Positions 30,543-39,796 of a stretch of 59,175 nt of DNA are shown in pieces. Source of the DNA: SAR324 cluster bacterium JCVI-SC AAA005. Its GTDB lineage: Bacteria > SAR324 > NAC60-12. The first letter of the stretch is position 1, and each line of letters begins with the position of its first letter. The stretch spans positions 1-59,175 of the forward strand of contig AGAU01000322.1 of the NCBI GenBank assembly GCA_000224765.2, read 5' to 3'. Made by a program: the position numbers and the translations under genes. Below the pieces are notes generated by a model. It was given only the letters and a program-made list of their open reading frames with translations, had not been told where the DNA came from and did no database searches.

Positions 30543-31327
30543 TCAAAGTTTCCAAGTTGGATCTTTTTGATCAACTAGGCGGAGAAGGGCAGGCCATTCC
30601 GGATGACGATTTTTTGCACCAGCCTGCGCAGAACCCCCCTCAAATTGCTCAAGGGTTTTAGCCATGATGCTGGGAGGTATTCTTTGTAATTTTCCCGTTG
30701 ACATCGCACGTAACTGAACCTCGGCATTGCGGATGAACGCCAAGTGCCGAATAAAGGCCCACGTACAGTCTGGACCGGCAGTGATCAGGCCATGATTTCT
30801 CAGTAACAGAGTATGGTTTTCGGCCCCCATGGCTTCCAGCAAACGAGTGCTCTCACTCCCGTCTAGCACAATTCCTTCAAAATCATGGTAGCCAACACGC
30901 TCAAAGAATTGACAGCCCTCCTGCGTCACAGGGATCACTTCGCTATTGGTAGCACACAATGATTGGGAGTATGGTTCATGAGTGTGCAGGACACAGTGTA
31001 GATCCGGGCGTCCCTTATGAATAGCAGAATGGATCAAGTACCCAGCTCGGTTGACAGGCCAATCGCTCTCGCTGATCTGATTGCCGTCGATATCAATTCG
31101 CATTAGATCGCTGGCTCGCAGCTCATCGTAACGAACCCCGAATGGATTGATCAAAAAAAATGATCCGTTCCTGGAATGCGTAGGGTTATGTGATTATAAA
31201 CCACGCTCGTCCAGCCATAGTGATCCACCAAGCGATAACATGCAGCAAGTTGTAGCCTGGCTTGCCACTCAGCCTCACTCATTCCCTCAGGGGTTCTTGG
31301 CCAGAAAATTTCAAAGCTGCGTGCCAT
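30543..31327 (-). pseudogene. Class II aldolase/adducin family protein, frameshifted in a poly-A/T run
   Basis: The gene would encode about 261 residues. The N-terminal part starts at the ATG at 31327 (MARSFEIFWPRTPEG) and runs through LVDHYGWTSVVYNHITLR to DHFF, where it stops. The frame then shifts and continues LINPFGVRYDELRASDL, with the zinc-site histidines in CVLHTHEPYSQ and LLRNHGLITAG. The break is in a run of eight As on the + strand (31153-31160); nine would restore DHFFLINPFG. It may be a pseudogene, a homopolymer sequencing error, or a gene read by polymerase slippage. Next to a ketopantoate-reductase-like gene and a TRAP transporter; reaction unknown. Confidence 0.8.
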
Positions 31328-31362
31328 CGCACAAACTCCGACTGGAGATGAGTGGGACAAGT

Positions 31363-32310
31363 TTAATGATAAGTTGGTTCTTTTGCCCAAAACTCGGGTG
31401 CCCGTTCCCGCAAACGAATCAATCGCGCCATTAAATGAGTGAGAGGGACCTCTTTACCATGCTTGCGAGCAGCTGTAACCAAATAGCCGTTGAGCGATTC
31501 AATCTCTGTCAAGCGTTGGGCTTGTAAATCTTGGAGCATAGATGGTCGGTGATGGGTGTGGTCTGCACAGGCATAGTCAATCAGGTCGTGAACTTTCTCT
31601 GGATTCACGGATGCACCTTCAAACTGTGCGATGGTAATCACTTCCTCCGCAATTTCATGTGCGAGTTGACGTCCGTCTGGAAACTGTTGAAGTAGACCTG
31701 GAGAACCCTCGACTAGACCGCACAAGGCATTCATTGCCATATTGAAACAAGCCTTTTGCCAGATGAAAGTACGTACATTTCCTGTGATGTGAGTTTTCAG
31801 ACCAGCTTGATTTAAATCTTCCCCAACCTGATTCACAATCTCGTTCTGCGCACCGTTGGCTGCAAACATCCATGTTTCTGAGCTACCGGCAGATCCTACC
31901 TCACCTGGCTTAATGAACTCAGCAGGCATGATTGAAACGCCTTCTACAGTTTGATCGATCCCAACATAAGCAGCAACTTGCTCCCCGTTACCCAACCCGT
32001 TTTGCAGTGTGATGAAATGGGCAGATCGAAGATTTGAAGGCAAATTCGCCAGCGCTTCTTTAATTTGATGAGTCTTAGTGAAAATAAAAACCACGTCCAC
32101 GGCTTTAGCCCTAGCAACCAAATCGGCTTGTAGAGGGATCAGGTGCTTCTGTTGGTCCAAGTGACAGATCAATCCACCCTGCTCTTTGATTGCCTTAGAG
32201 TGATCAGGAGTTCGATTGAGTAGTTCGACAGAGTGCCCTTTTAGAGCGAGTCTTGCGCCAAAAACTGAACCCATAGCTCCTGCTCCGAGCACACTATAAC
32301 TCAGCTTCAT
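31363..32310 (-). CDS. Ketopantoate reductase (PanE/ApbA) family protein
   Basis: NADPH-dependent 2-keto-acid reductase family, about 315 residues. The N-terminal Rossmann motif is VLGAGAMGSVFGARLALKG, followed by the family's catalytic lysine region (FTKTHQIKEAL) and LQNGLGNGEQV. The C-terminal domain has the second conserved lysine in FIWQKACFNMAMNALCGL and SMLQDLQAQRLTEIESLNG. The start is taken at the ATG at 32310, four bases after the TRAP permease stop; the longer frame would overlap that gene. It is next to a class II aldolase gene and in a TRAP operon, so it may reduce a catabolic 2-keto acid rather than make pantoate. Confidence 0.85.
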   Translation of the reverse strand: MKLSYSVLGAGAMGSVFGARLALKGHSVELLNRTPDHSKAIKEQGGLICHLDQQKHLIPLQADLVARAKAVDVVFIFTKTHQIKEALANLPSNLRSAHFITLQNGLGNGEQVAAYVGIDQTVEGVSIMPAEFIKPGEVGSAGSSETWMFAANGAQNEIVNQVGEDLNQAGLKTHITGNVRTFIWQKACFNMAMNALCGLVEGSPGLLQQFPDGRQLAHEIAEEVITIAQFEGASVNPEKVHDLIDYACADHTHHRPSMLQDLQAQRLTEIESLNGYLVTAARKHGKEVPLTHLMARLIRLRERAPEFWAKEPTYH

Positions 32311-32314
32311 TGAT

Positions 32315-33646
32315 TTACCCGGAGAGTAGACGTGGGAGCCACAGAACAATACCAGGAAATGCCACCAGAAGTAGGACTCTGAGTAGTTCTGCCCCGAAGA
32401 AAGGTATAACTCCTTTAAATGTCTCACTCATAGGAATATCCTCCGCCAACGCATGGATCACAAAAACATTCATCCCCACAGGTGGAGTGATCAAACCAAG
32501 CTCCACGACAATCAGCGCTAGGATTCCAAACCAGATTTTCAGTTCTTCCGGACCCAAACCAAAGTCGAGACCATCGATTACGGGCCAGAAAAAAGGCATT
32601 GCTAGTAAGATCATGGACAATGAATCCATGAGACATCCTAGAATGATCAATGAGAGTAGCATCAGCAGAAGAATCGTGATCGGATCCAATCTCGATGATT
32701 GCATAATCACAACAGCTGCCTGGGGAACGCCCCCGCGAGACATGAAGATTTTGAGCATCTCAGCCCCTAGCAGAATCAAATAGATCATGCCAGAAGTCTT
32801 GGCCGTCTCTAAAAAGGCTACTTTGAGTTGTGGAATCTTGATCAGACCTCGATAGATTCCCAGTACTCCTACCAGGAAAACCCCTGCTGCTGCGGCTGGA
32901 GTGGGATTGAACAAACCTAAATAGATGCCTCCAATCACTGCGATAAAGATCGCTAAAACTGGCAAGACACCCAGAGTAGCAAGCCAGAACTCCTGGCGAT
33001 CCATTGGCTCACGGGAAGGCCCTGACTCAGGAAAGAAGCGAACGTAGATCGCGATTGTTAACAAAAACAGACCCACCGCCAACAAACCAGGAATCATCGC
33101 AGCCATAAACATCGAGATGATGTTTGCTTCCACTATGATCGCATAGACAACCAGAACGACTGAGGGTGGAATCAATATTCCAAGGACACCCCCGGCAGCT
33201 AAGGTTCCCGTTGCCAAGGAACCACTGTATTTGTAGCGGCGAAGCTCTGGCAGAGCCACTTTTCCCATCGTGGAGGCTGTGGCCAATGAGGACCCGCAAA
33301 CAGCACCAAAACCAGCACATGCGATGATCGCAGACATGGCAACGCCTCCTCGAACCCAGCCAACCCAGGCATTCGCCGCTTGGAAAAGCTCTCGTGATAG
33401 ACCCGACTTCGTTGCTAAATTTCCCATCAACACAAACATGGGAATCACAGATAGGTCGTAAATGGAAAACTGAATGTAGGCAAGATCTTTTAATTGAGAC
33501 ATGAAGATCAGTGGCCCGTTCAGGATTGTTACTCCAATTCCTCCAGTGACGATCATGGCATACGCAATCGGTATTCGCATTACGATCAATAGTAACAACC
33601 CTGCAAGGCCAGCCAATCCAACGAGTAATTCGTATGACATGGTCAA
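32315..33646 (-). CDS. TRAP transporter large permease (DctM type)
   Basis: 443 residues, about twelve membrane segments, the sodium-coupled translocation subunit of a tripartite ATP-independent periplasmic transporter. Typical features are the early GNLATKSGLSRELFQAANAW region, GSSLATASTMGKVALPELRRY, LAAGGVLGILIPPSVVLVVYA and the late LGLITPPVGMNVFVIHA. Its start is five bases after the small permease stop, and the three TRAP genes form one leftward operon with the ketopantoate-reductase-like gene. The ligand is probably an organic acid, as is usual for this family. Confidence 0.93.
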   Translation of the reverse strand: MTMSYELLVGLAGLAGLLLLIVMRIPIAYAMIVTGGIGVTILNGPLIFMSQLKDLAYIQFSIYDLSVIPMFVLMGNLATKSGLSRELFQAANAWVGWVRGGVAMSAIIACAGFGAVCGSSLATASTMGKVALPELRRYKYSGSLATGTLAAGGVLGILIPPSVVLVVYAIIVEANIISMFMAAMIPGLLAVGLFLLTIAIYVRFFPESGPSREPMDRQEFWLATLGVLPVLAIFIAVIGGIYLGLFNPTPAAAAGVFLVGVLGIYRGLIKIPQLKVAFLETAKTSGMIYLILLGAEMLKIFMSRGGVPQAAVVIMQSSRLDPITILLLMLLSLIILGCLMDSLSMILLAMPFFWPVIDGLDFGLGPEELKIWFGILALIVVELGLITPPVGMNVFVIHALAEDIPMSETFKGVIPFFGAELLRVLLLVAFPGIVLWLPRLLSG

Positions 33647-33650
33647 GTTA

Positions 33651-34142
33651 TTACTGGGGAATTAAAGATGGTTCAGGTACTCCATCCGGATGAACAAAGG
33701 TAATTAAAGCTGCCAGCAGTAAAAGTAGAAGAGAGAAAATTGATGGGACAAACGCGTACCAGATCGGCACCTGTAGGATTGTCGTTGTTTCCAGATACAT
33801 CTGATAATCCAGCAATCCTGCGTACATGCGCCAGATCAACAGAATGCTGAAGGCTGCAGCAATCAAAGATCCAACTCGGCTTAATAATCGAATCTTTGCA
33901 GGTTTCATTTTAGCCGTGAAGACATCCGCAGAGACATTCGCGAAAGTCAGTTGGCAGTATGGAAGGAATGCAAATGAAGCGACCCCCACACCCATTTGAG
34001 TAAGTTCAAAGTCCCCCGGAAATGGAGTAGCAATCAAAAAACCTGCTGCTGCACTGTAGGTAGTCATTATAGCCAGCAGTAGCAAAATCACCCCACCAAC
34101 AAGGGCCCAACCCACAATAAGTTTCGAAGCCCATTTTACCAT
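33651..34142 (-). CDS. TRAP transporter small permease (DctQ type)
   Basis: 163 residues with four hydrophobic helices, matching DctQ size and topology. The third-quarter region with polar residues (LPYCQLTFANVSADVFTAKM) is in the position where DctQ proteins carry a conserved cytoplasmic or interfacial motif. It associates with the large permease encoded immediately downstream. It lies 37 bases after the binding-protein gene. Confidence 0.88.
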   Translation of the reverse strand: MVKWASKLIVGWALVGGVILLLLAIMTTYSAAAGFLIATPFPGDFELTQMGVGVASFAFLPYCQLTFANVSADVFTAKMKPAKIRLLSRVGSLIAAAFSILLIWRMYAGLLDYQMYLETTTILQVPIWYAFVPSIFSLLLLLLAALITFVHPDGVPEPSLIPQ

Positions 34143-34179
34143 CTTGGAAACTCCTGAAAATCTTCAAGAATCCTAGCAG

Positions 34180-35220
34180 TCACTTGGAATACTTGGCAAC
34201 CAGTTCACGTGCCTTACTGACAAGGCTATTACCATCAATTCCAACACCACTGACTTCCTTCACCCAGCGATCGACAACAGGCTCCAGCACTTTCTTGAAT
34301 TCAGCAGTTTCTGCTGCACTCAGGGTTATGTGTTCATTACCAGCCTTGGTAGCTACACCAATACCATCGATATCTGTACGGTGCCAAACTTCACCAACTT
34401 CACGGACCCAAGTTTTGTTAGAGGCTTGCATGAAGGCGTCCTGAAGATCTCCTGGCAACTTATCCCAAGTACCTTGGTTCATGGACACTTGGAAGGTCGT
34501 TGTACCAAAGCGAGTCATATTCTCCCCCTCAATTTGGTACTTCGTCATATCCTGAAGTTTGAGTGGTGGTATGATTTCCCAAGGAATTAAAGCACCGTCA
34601 ACAACTTTCTTGGAGAGAGCTTGTGGCAGGCCAGGAACGGGCATTGAAACAGGAGCTGCTCCCATTGCTTCCAAAACCCAGGCGCCTGTCCTGGTTGGAA
34701 TACGCATCTTGGTACCATTGAAGTCACTCGGTTTACGGATGACCTTATTCACCATGTGGATCGCTTGTCCTTGATGCACATGCAGAAACATTACTTTGAG
34801 ACCACGATATTCTTCTGCAAGATTCTCATCAAACATTTCACGCATGGCAAGATTTGTTGCCACTGGATCATTCGTGTGGATAAATGGCAGTTCAAAGACT
34901 TCTGTGCGAGGAAACAAACCTGGAGTATAGCCATTGACTGTCCAAACAAGATCGACCACCCCATCACGAACCTGACGGATCAGTTGAGGGGGCCTGCCAC
35001 CCAGCGACATTGCTGGATAAATATCAATTTTGACTCTTCCCATCGACAGTTCTTCCACTTTGTTAACCCAAGGCAACAGCATTTTTGTGTGAGCAGGGGC
35101 TTTTGGGCCCAAAAAATGGTGAAGCTTGAGAGTAAAATCTGCAGCTTGCACTGAACCTACAACATTTAGTGCCCAGATAGTAAAAGCAGAAGCAATTAAG
35201 ATGTGCAGCAGACGTTTCAT
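34180..35220 (-). CDS. TRAP transporter solute-binding protein (DctP type)
   Basis: Periplasmic substrate-binding protein, 346 residues. A Sec signal (MKRLLHILIASAFTIWALNVVGSVQA, shown by its basic start, hydrophobic core and AxA-like end) precedes the mature domain. DctP features are LKLHHFLGPKAPAHT, the GRVKIDIYP strand, LPFIHTNDPVATN, and the arginine that binds carboxylate ligands in GTKMRIPTRTGAWVLEAMGA. It is the first gene of the leftward TRAP operon; GAGG lies a few bases before the ATG. Ligand unknown, probably a carboxylate. Confidence 0.93.
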   Translation of the reverse strand: MKRLLHILIASAFTIWALNVVGSVQAADFTLKLHHFLGPKAPAHTKMLLPWVNKVEELSMGRVKIDIYPAMSLGGRPPQLIRQVRDGVVDLVWTVNGYTPGLFPRTEVFELPFIHTNDPVATNLAMREMFDENLAEEYRGLKVMFLHVHQGQAIHMVNKVIRKPSDFNGTKMRIPTRTGAWVLEAMGAAPVSMPVPGLPQALSKKVVDGALIPWEIIPPLKLQDMTKYQIEGENMTRFGTTTFQVSMNQGTWDKLPGDLQDAFMQASNKTWVREVGEVWHRTDIDGIGVATKAGNEHITLSAAETAEFKKVLEPVVDRWVKEVSGVGIDGNSLVSKARELVAKYSK

Positions 35221-35468
35221 GGAGGACCTCTAAGATGGGGAATGTGTGGCGCGTTTGACAGAGATTTTTTAAAAAAAATAAACTGTAACAAACATTGCTA
35301 ACAACAATGCTTTGACGAATCAACAAGCATCAATACCAAACTCTTCTCTAATAAGAATTTCAAGTTTCAACCTGCTTGCCCAAAGGATAAGGTTTCTTTG
35401 CTTTTAGCGCTTTAGCTTAAGAAAGGCCTGTAACCCTAGGCGAACTCCCCTGAAAAGGCTTGCTTCAG
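35221..35468. promoter_or_regulatory. Divergent promoter region, TRAP side
   Basis: The region between dctP (leftward) and the sugar catabolic operon (rightward) is 333 bases long and holds no gene. It must contain the promoters of both. AT-rich tracts (35262-35285) lie near dctP, but I could not fix a clear -35/-10 pair for it. Confidence 0.4.
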
Positions 35469-35494
35469 TTCATCGAACCAACTAATTCGATGAA
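35469..35494. promoter_or_regulatory. Perfect inverted repeat in the divergent promoter region
   Basis: TTCATCGAA and TTCGATGAA, nine-base arms around an eight-base spacer, 60 to 85 bases before the first gene of the sugar operon. It has no following T-run and no gene upstream to end, so an operator is more likely than a terminator. A shorter repeat, CTGCA-ATTC-TGCAG, follows at 35511-35524. Confidence 0.6.
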
Positions 35495-35553
35495 TTTAAA
35501 TTCTTGATCTCTGCAATTCTGCAGTTTTGTGTAACTCTCATAATCAATAGTCC

Positions 35554-36516
35554 ATGTCATCAGATTCCCTACCAGCATTTGCATCCCGTCTGAATTCCAT
35601 GAAATCCAAGTCTGAACTTTGGGAAGGTCGAGATGATCTCATTGGTTGGATTCATCGACAGGGGACAATCGCTGGGCTCAACCTTGTTGATTTTAATTAC
35701 CCTGAGCATTTGGAAGGCTATTCAATCTCTGAAGTCAAGATCGCCCTCTCCGAATCAGGGTTATCGAATGGGGCCGTTTGTCTGAGATATCCAAAGCATT
35801 TCAGCCTGGGTGCTTTCACGAATCCAGATGCATCCCTTCGACGTGAGGCCATCCAACTGACTTTGGAAGCCGGTCAATGGGCAAGAGAACTAGGTGCGAA
35901 AGAGTTGATTGTGTGGCCTGCCTATGACGGCTATGACTACCCTCTTCAAGTAAATTACAGTGAACTTTGGCAGCACGTTGTTCAAAGTTTCCAAGAAGTC
36001 TGTGATTTCTTTCCAGAACTTAGGGTTTCCTTGGAACCAAAACCAACAGAGCCACGCCGTTACTTCATACAGAACACCACGGGGGCTGGATTGTTGATGG
36101 TATTGGAGGTTGACAGAGAGAACATGGGACTCACCCTGGATTTTGGTCACTGCCTGATGGCAGGAGAAAACCCTGCACAGTCTGTAGCACTTGTCGGGAA
36201 GCACAAAAAACTCTGGGGTATGCAGCTCAACGATGGTTTTGTGCGTCCTGGATGCGAGGATGGTATGCTACTTGGCTCTGTTCATCCACAACAGACCTTG
36301 GAGTGCCTCCTTTGGCTGCAGCGTACTAAATATGATGGACACCTCTATTTTGATACCTTCCCAATCAATGAAGATCCTGTTCGTGAAGCAGAAGCCAACA
36401 TTCGACGTTGCACTAGTTGGTGGAATCAGGCTGCTGAGTTAGAAGCCAAAGGCTTGAGCAACTGGCAATCCAATCATGACATTCTGAAAACTTTCGAAGC
36501 AATGGAGGATCTCTGA
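35554..36516 (+). CDS. Sugar phosphate isomerase/epimerase (xylose-isomerase-like TIM barrel)
   Basis: 320 residues of the AP endonuclease 2/xylose-isomerase-like superfamily, which includes ketose epimerases, inosose isomerases and sugar hydroxypyruvate isomerases. Metal-site residues are suggested by the glutamate in VSLEPKPTEPR, the aspartate and histidine in LTLDFGHCLMAG, the aspartate in GMQLNDGFVRPGCEDGML and the LYFDTFPINEDP segment. First gene of the large rightward sugar operon. The normal ATG has no strong ribosome binding site; ATAGTCC precedes it. The exact substrate cannot be told. Confidence 0.85.
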   Translation: MSSDSLPAFASRLNSMKSKSELWEGRDDLIGWIHRQGTIAGLNLVDFNYPEHLEGYSISEVKIALSESGLSNGAVCLRYPKHFSLGAFTNPDASLRREAIQLTLEAGQWARELGAKELIVWPAYDGYDYPLQVNYSELWQHVVQSFQEVCDFFPELRVSLEPKPTEPRRYFIQNTTGAGLLMVLEVDRENMGLTLDFGHCLMAGENPAQSVALVGKHKKLWGMQLNDGFVRPGCEDGMLLGSVHPQQTLECLLWLQRTKYDGHLYFDTFPINEDPVREAEANIRRCTSWWNQAAELEAKGLSNWQSNHDILKTFEAMEDL

Positions 36517-37424
36517 AAAAACGAGTTTTGGTTGTTGGTGCCGCTAACTTGGACAGGATGGTCTACGTTGATCAGTTACCTGCTGTTGGAGCAACCATCA
36601 TGGGGCAAAGATATGAAGAGCACCCAGGCGGTAAGGGTGCCAATCAAGCAGTTGCAGCCTCGTTGTGGGGAGCACAGACCCAATTCGTTGGTTGTCTCGG
36701 TGAAGACGAGGCAGGAACCATTTTGCGGAAGGCAATGCTCAACGCAGGAGTAAACCTAGATCTTCTGAAAACTCACCCTGTCGGATCGGGCCTAGCACTT
36801 GATTTTGTTGACCAATCCGGTCATTACCAGGCCGTTGTAATTTCAAGGGCAAATGAATATGTTACGTCTGACTTTCTCAAGCCAGATCCTGCATTCTGGA
36901 AGGAAATTGGCTTGGTAGTTCAGCAACTAGAGATTCCATTCGAAACAGTTGATGCTGTCGGAAGAATGGCTTTGGACTTTGATGTTCCCGTCCTTTTGAA
37001 TGCTGCGCCTGCCGCTGATATCCCTCGTTCCTGGTGGAAATGGATCAATATGCTAGTGGTCAATGAAGTAGAATCCGCTGCCTTAACCGGCCTCCAAGTC
37101 CAAAACACTCAAGACGCAGAAATAGTAGCACAGCAGCTTCACAAACATTGTCCAAATGTCTTAATTACCCTTGGAGAAAGAGGTGTCTTAATGATTAACT
37201 CTGAGGGTGTCGATCACCTCCAGGCCTATCACGTCCCAGTTATTAGTACCCTTGGCGCCGGTGATGCTTTTGTAGGTGTATTTGCAGCCGAATGGGTAAG
37301 GCATCAAGATCTTCGGCAAGCAGCAGAGCAAGCAAATCGAGCTGCGGCTGCAAGTGTCCAGCGTTCAGGTGCTCAAGTTTCTTACGTGCGACCAGAAGAA
37401 TTCCAAAATTGGGGATTGGCTTGA
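36513..37424 (+). CDS. PfkB-family sugar kinase (ribokinase-like), unusual start
   Basis: About 300 residues. The family signatures are HPGGKGANQAVAASLWG near the N-terminus and the catalytic DTGAGD-type motif seen here as STLGAGDAFVGVFAAEW, with the catalytic aspartate. No ATG or GTG exists in the right place. The best starts are CTG at 36513, overlapping the previous stop and four bases after GGAGG, or TTG at 36528. CTG gives LKKRVLVVGAANLDRMV, a good ribokinase N-terminus. It is one of two ribokinase-like genes in the operon, flanking the mutarotase gene. Confidence 0.85.
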   Translation: MKKRVLVVGAANLDRMVYVDQLPAVGATIMGQRYEEHPGGKGANQAVAASLWGAQTQFVGCLGEDEAGTILRKAMLNAGVNLDLLKTHPVGSGLALDFVDQSGHYQAVVISRANEYVTSDFLKPDPAFWKEIGLVVQQLEIPFETVDAVGRMALDFDVPVLLNAAPAADIPRSWWKWINMLVVNEVESAALTGLQVQNTQDAEIVAQQLHKHCPNVLITLGERGVLMINSEGVDHLQAYHVPVISTLGAGDAFVGVFAAEWVRHQDLRQAAEQANRAAAASVQRSGAQVSYVRPEEFQNWGLA

Positions 37425-37492
37425 TTGAAAAAATATGATCTAAATCTGTGTTTTTCAATTGAATCACCTAAATATTTTTCTTGGGAGGAAAC

Positions 37493-37957
37493 ATGCTCAA
37501 AAATATACATCCGCTGCTAAGTGCTGATCTGCTTTACATTCTCCGCTCTATGGGTCACGGGGATGAATTGATACTGGCTGACTGCAATTTTCCATCTGCT
37601 TCCGTAGCTGCACATACTGTCACCGGTGAGTTGATCAACATGAACGGGGTCGATATCCCTGAAGCAGCAGGAGCGATTCTATCCGTATTCCCGCTGGATA
37701 GTTTTGTTGAGCATGCCGTGCTAAGGATGGAAGTCGTTGGGAATCCCGATGAGTTGGTTCCTTGTCACATGGATATGCAACAGGTCGTAAAAGAGATCTC
37801 TGGTGATCAGTGGGAAATGGGCTCGATTGAACGCTTTGCCTTTTACGAGAGAGCACGCAATTCATACGCTGTTGTCTGTGCTGGTAACGAAAGACGGTCC
37901 TATGGTTGCTTTGTCTTAGTAAAAGGGGTCTTAGACCCAGACGGAAACGTAGTTTAA
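37493..37957 (+). CDS. RbsD/FucU-family sugar mutarotase
   Basis: About 154 residues, matching FucU/RbsD length. The N-terminus is diagnostic: the LKNIHPLLSADLLYILRSMGHGDELILADCNFP region carries the catalytic histidine of GHGD. The C-terminal FYERARNSYAVVCAGNERRSYGCFVLVKGV ends with the family's AVV-x-x-GE-like motif, here AGNERR. RbsD and FucU interconvert ring forms or anomers of ribose or fucose so the right form reaches the kinase or isomerase. The ATG at 37493 follows GGGAGG by five bases, better than the TTG at 37481. Confidence 0.9.
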   Translation: MLKNIHPLLSADLLYILRSMGHGDELILADCNFPSASVAAHTVTGELINMNGVDIPEAAGAILSVFPLDSFVEHAVLRMEVVGNPDELVPCHMDMQQVVKEISGDQWEMGSIERFAFYERARNSYAVVCAGNERRSYGCFVLVKGVLDPDGNVV

Positions 37958-37985
37958 ATATTTTCAACGAACTGGAGAGAAACTT

Positions 37986-38915
37986 ATGAAGCCAGTTGTC
38001 ATTTTAGGTGTTTTTGTTGCGGATCTAGCTTTCCGCACACCAAGAATGCCTGTGATGGGAGAAACAGTTATTGGCCCCCTATTTAAATTGGGGCCAGGTG
38101 GCAAAGGATCCAATCAGGCGGTGGCTGCCAAAAGAGCGGGTGCAGAAGTCAGCTTCATTGCAATGCTTGGAGAAGATGCCTTTGCTAAAATCGCTCTTGA
38201 TTTGTATTCCACTGAAGGAGTCAATACCGATTACGTTTTCCGAACACACGAACAGGACACGGGAGCTGCGGATATTATCATTGATGATGCAACGGGTAAT
38301 AATGCAATCATTGTTGTGATCGGGGCTGCTGGATTACTCGGCCCAGAGCATGTAGAACAAGCCACCTCCAGAATTGCTGAAGCATCTGTCTTCATGACTA
38401 ACTTTGAAGTATCTTCTCCATCTGTAAAAAGGGGTTTGGAGATTGCCAGAGCTCATAGTATTCCAACAATTCTCAACCCGGCGCCAGCTACAGAAGTTCC
38501 TTTGGAGATCTTTGCTCTCGCAGATTATGCCACTCCCAACGAAACAGAGGCCTCATCGTTCACGGGTATTCAGGTAACCGATGCCACAGATGCTAGAAAA
38601 GCTGCTTTGAAATTACGCGAAATGGGTGTTGGCACCGCCTTAATTACTCTTGGTGAGCAAGGTTGTTATGTGCTCAATGATGACTTGGATGAACACATTC
38701 CTGCCTTCGACATGACTGGAAAAGTCGTTGAAACTACCGGAGCAGGAGACGCATTTAATGGTGGATTAGCACATGCTTTAGCTAGTGGTCAATCGCTACG
38801 TGATGCAGTCCGATTTGGTTCTGCTACAGCCGCCCTGTCTGTCACCAAACCTGGGACAGCTCCATCTATGCCAACAAATGTTGAAATCCAATCACTACTC
38901 AACACTGGAACCTAA
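37986..38915 (+). CDS. PfkB-family sugar kinase (ribokinase-like), second copy
   Basis: 309 residues, clearly ribokinase-like: GPGGKGSNQAVAAKRAGAEV near the N-terminus, then TPNETEASSFTGI and the catalytic ETTGAGDAFNGGLAHALA. It has a normal ATG after GGAGAGAAAC. It differs strongly from the other kinase of the operon, so the two probably phosphorylate different sugars, such as ribose and 2-deoxyribose, or act at different positions. Its stop is two bases before the first ABC permease gene. Confidence 0.92.
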   Translation: MKPVVILGVFVADLAFRTPRMPVMGETVIGPLFKLGPGGKGSNQAVAAKRAGAEVSFIAMLGEDAFAKIALDLYSTEGVNTDYVFRTHEQDTGAADIIIDDATGNNAIIVVIGAAGLLGPEHVEQATSRIAEASVFMTNFEVSSPSVKRGLEIARAHSIPTILNPAPATEVPLEIFALADYATPNETEASSFTGIQVTDATDARKAALKLREMGVGTALITLGEQGCYVLNDDLDEHIPAFDMTGKVVETTGAGDAFNGGLAHALASGQSLRDAVRFGSATAALSVTKPGTAPSMPTNVEIQSLLNTGT

Positions 38916-38917
38916 TT

Positions 38918-39787
38918 ATGAGAGATTGGTCTCGTCATGTTTTCATTTGGCCGGCTACGTTAGTTGTCTTGCTTGTTACACTCTTTCCGCTTGTCTACAC
39001 ACTGGACTTGAGTTTCCAAAACTCCAGACTTGTTCCGCCATTACCTCCTAAATACATTGGTTTTGGAAACTACATTAAACTATTTGGACAAGAAAGGTTT
39101 TGGTCTGTCATTGGGAATACAAGTATTTTTGTTTTTGTGTCTGTAACTTTACAGTATGTGTTGGGGTTCGCCATTGCACTGGCATTACATAGTAGAGTTG
39201 CTGGAGAGAGGCTCTATCGAATAACTTTTCTTCTGCCAATGTTGATGACACCAATTGCAGTAGCATTGTTGTGGAAGACTATGTTCAATCAACAATTTGG
39301 CCCTTTGAACCAAGTGTTCACTTTTTTTGGCTATGCAAATCCACCTTTTCTTACTGAAAATATTTGGAGTTATGGATCTCTAATAACTGTCGAAGTGTGG
39401 CAATGGACTCCATTTGTTATCTTAATGATGCTTGCTGGTTTGCAGTCCCTACCTACTGATATCTTTGAAGCAGCTCGGTTGGAGAATGCTTCCTCTTTAC
39501 AAATGTTTTTAGGAATCACTTTTCCAATGCTTTTACCTCTGTCAGCTGCGGTTATATTTATTCGTGTTGTAGAAGCTTTCAAAATTATAGACACAGTTTA
39601 TATCATGACAGGAGGAGGTCCGGGTATCGCTACAGAAACACTAACTCTTTTCGCTTATCAAGAAGGATTAAAAAAGTTTAATCTCGGCTATACTTCTGCA
39701 ATAAGCTTTTTATTTCTGATTTTCATTATCATTTTTGGATTAATTTATATGGTTATATTAAAACCCCAAATCGAGAAAAGACGTTGA
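38918..39787 (+). CDS. Sugar ABC transporter permease, MalF/UgpA type
   Basis: 289 residues, six membrane helices. The EAA loop is present but altered: FEAARLENASSLQMFLGITFP, with EN where DG is usual. It pairs with the MalG-like permease and the ATPase and binding protein downstream, giving a full transporter in one operon. The ATG is two bases after the kinase stop. This and the next gene are more AT-rich than their neighbours. Confidence 0.9.
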   Translation: MRDWSRHVFIWPATLVVLLVTLFPLVYTLDLSFQNSRLVPPLPPKYIGFGNYIKLFGQERFWSVIGNTSIFVFVSVTLQYVLGFAIALALHSRVAGERLYRITFLLPMLMTPIAVALLWKTMFNQQFGPLNQVFTFFGYANPPFLTENIWSYGSLITVEVWQWTPFVILMMLAGLQSLPTDIFEAARLENASSLQMFLGITFPMLLPLSAAVIFIRVVEAFKIIDTVYIMTGGGPGIATETLTLFAYQEGLKKFNLGYTSAISFLFLIFIIIFGLIYMVILKPQIEKRR

Positions 39788-39796
39788 GACAAAGTC

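Noticed and set aside
30543..31327. Class II aldolase as the methylthioribulose-1-phosphate aldolase that would complete the MtnK/MtnA route
   Set aside because: It is over 3 kb away on the other strand, belongs to the TRAP operon, and shows no specific sign of that subfamily. Kept only as an open possibility.
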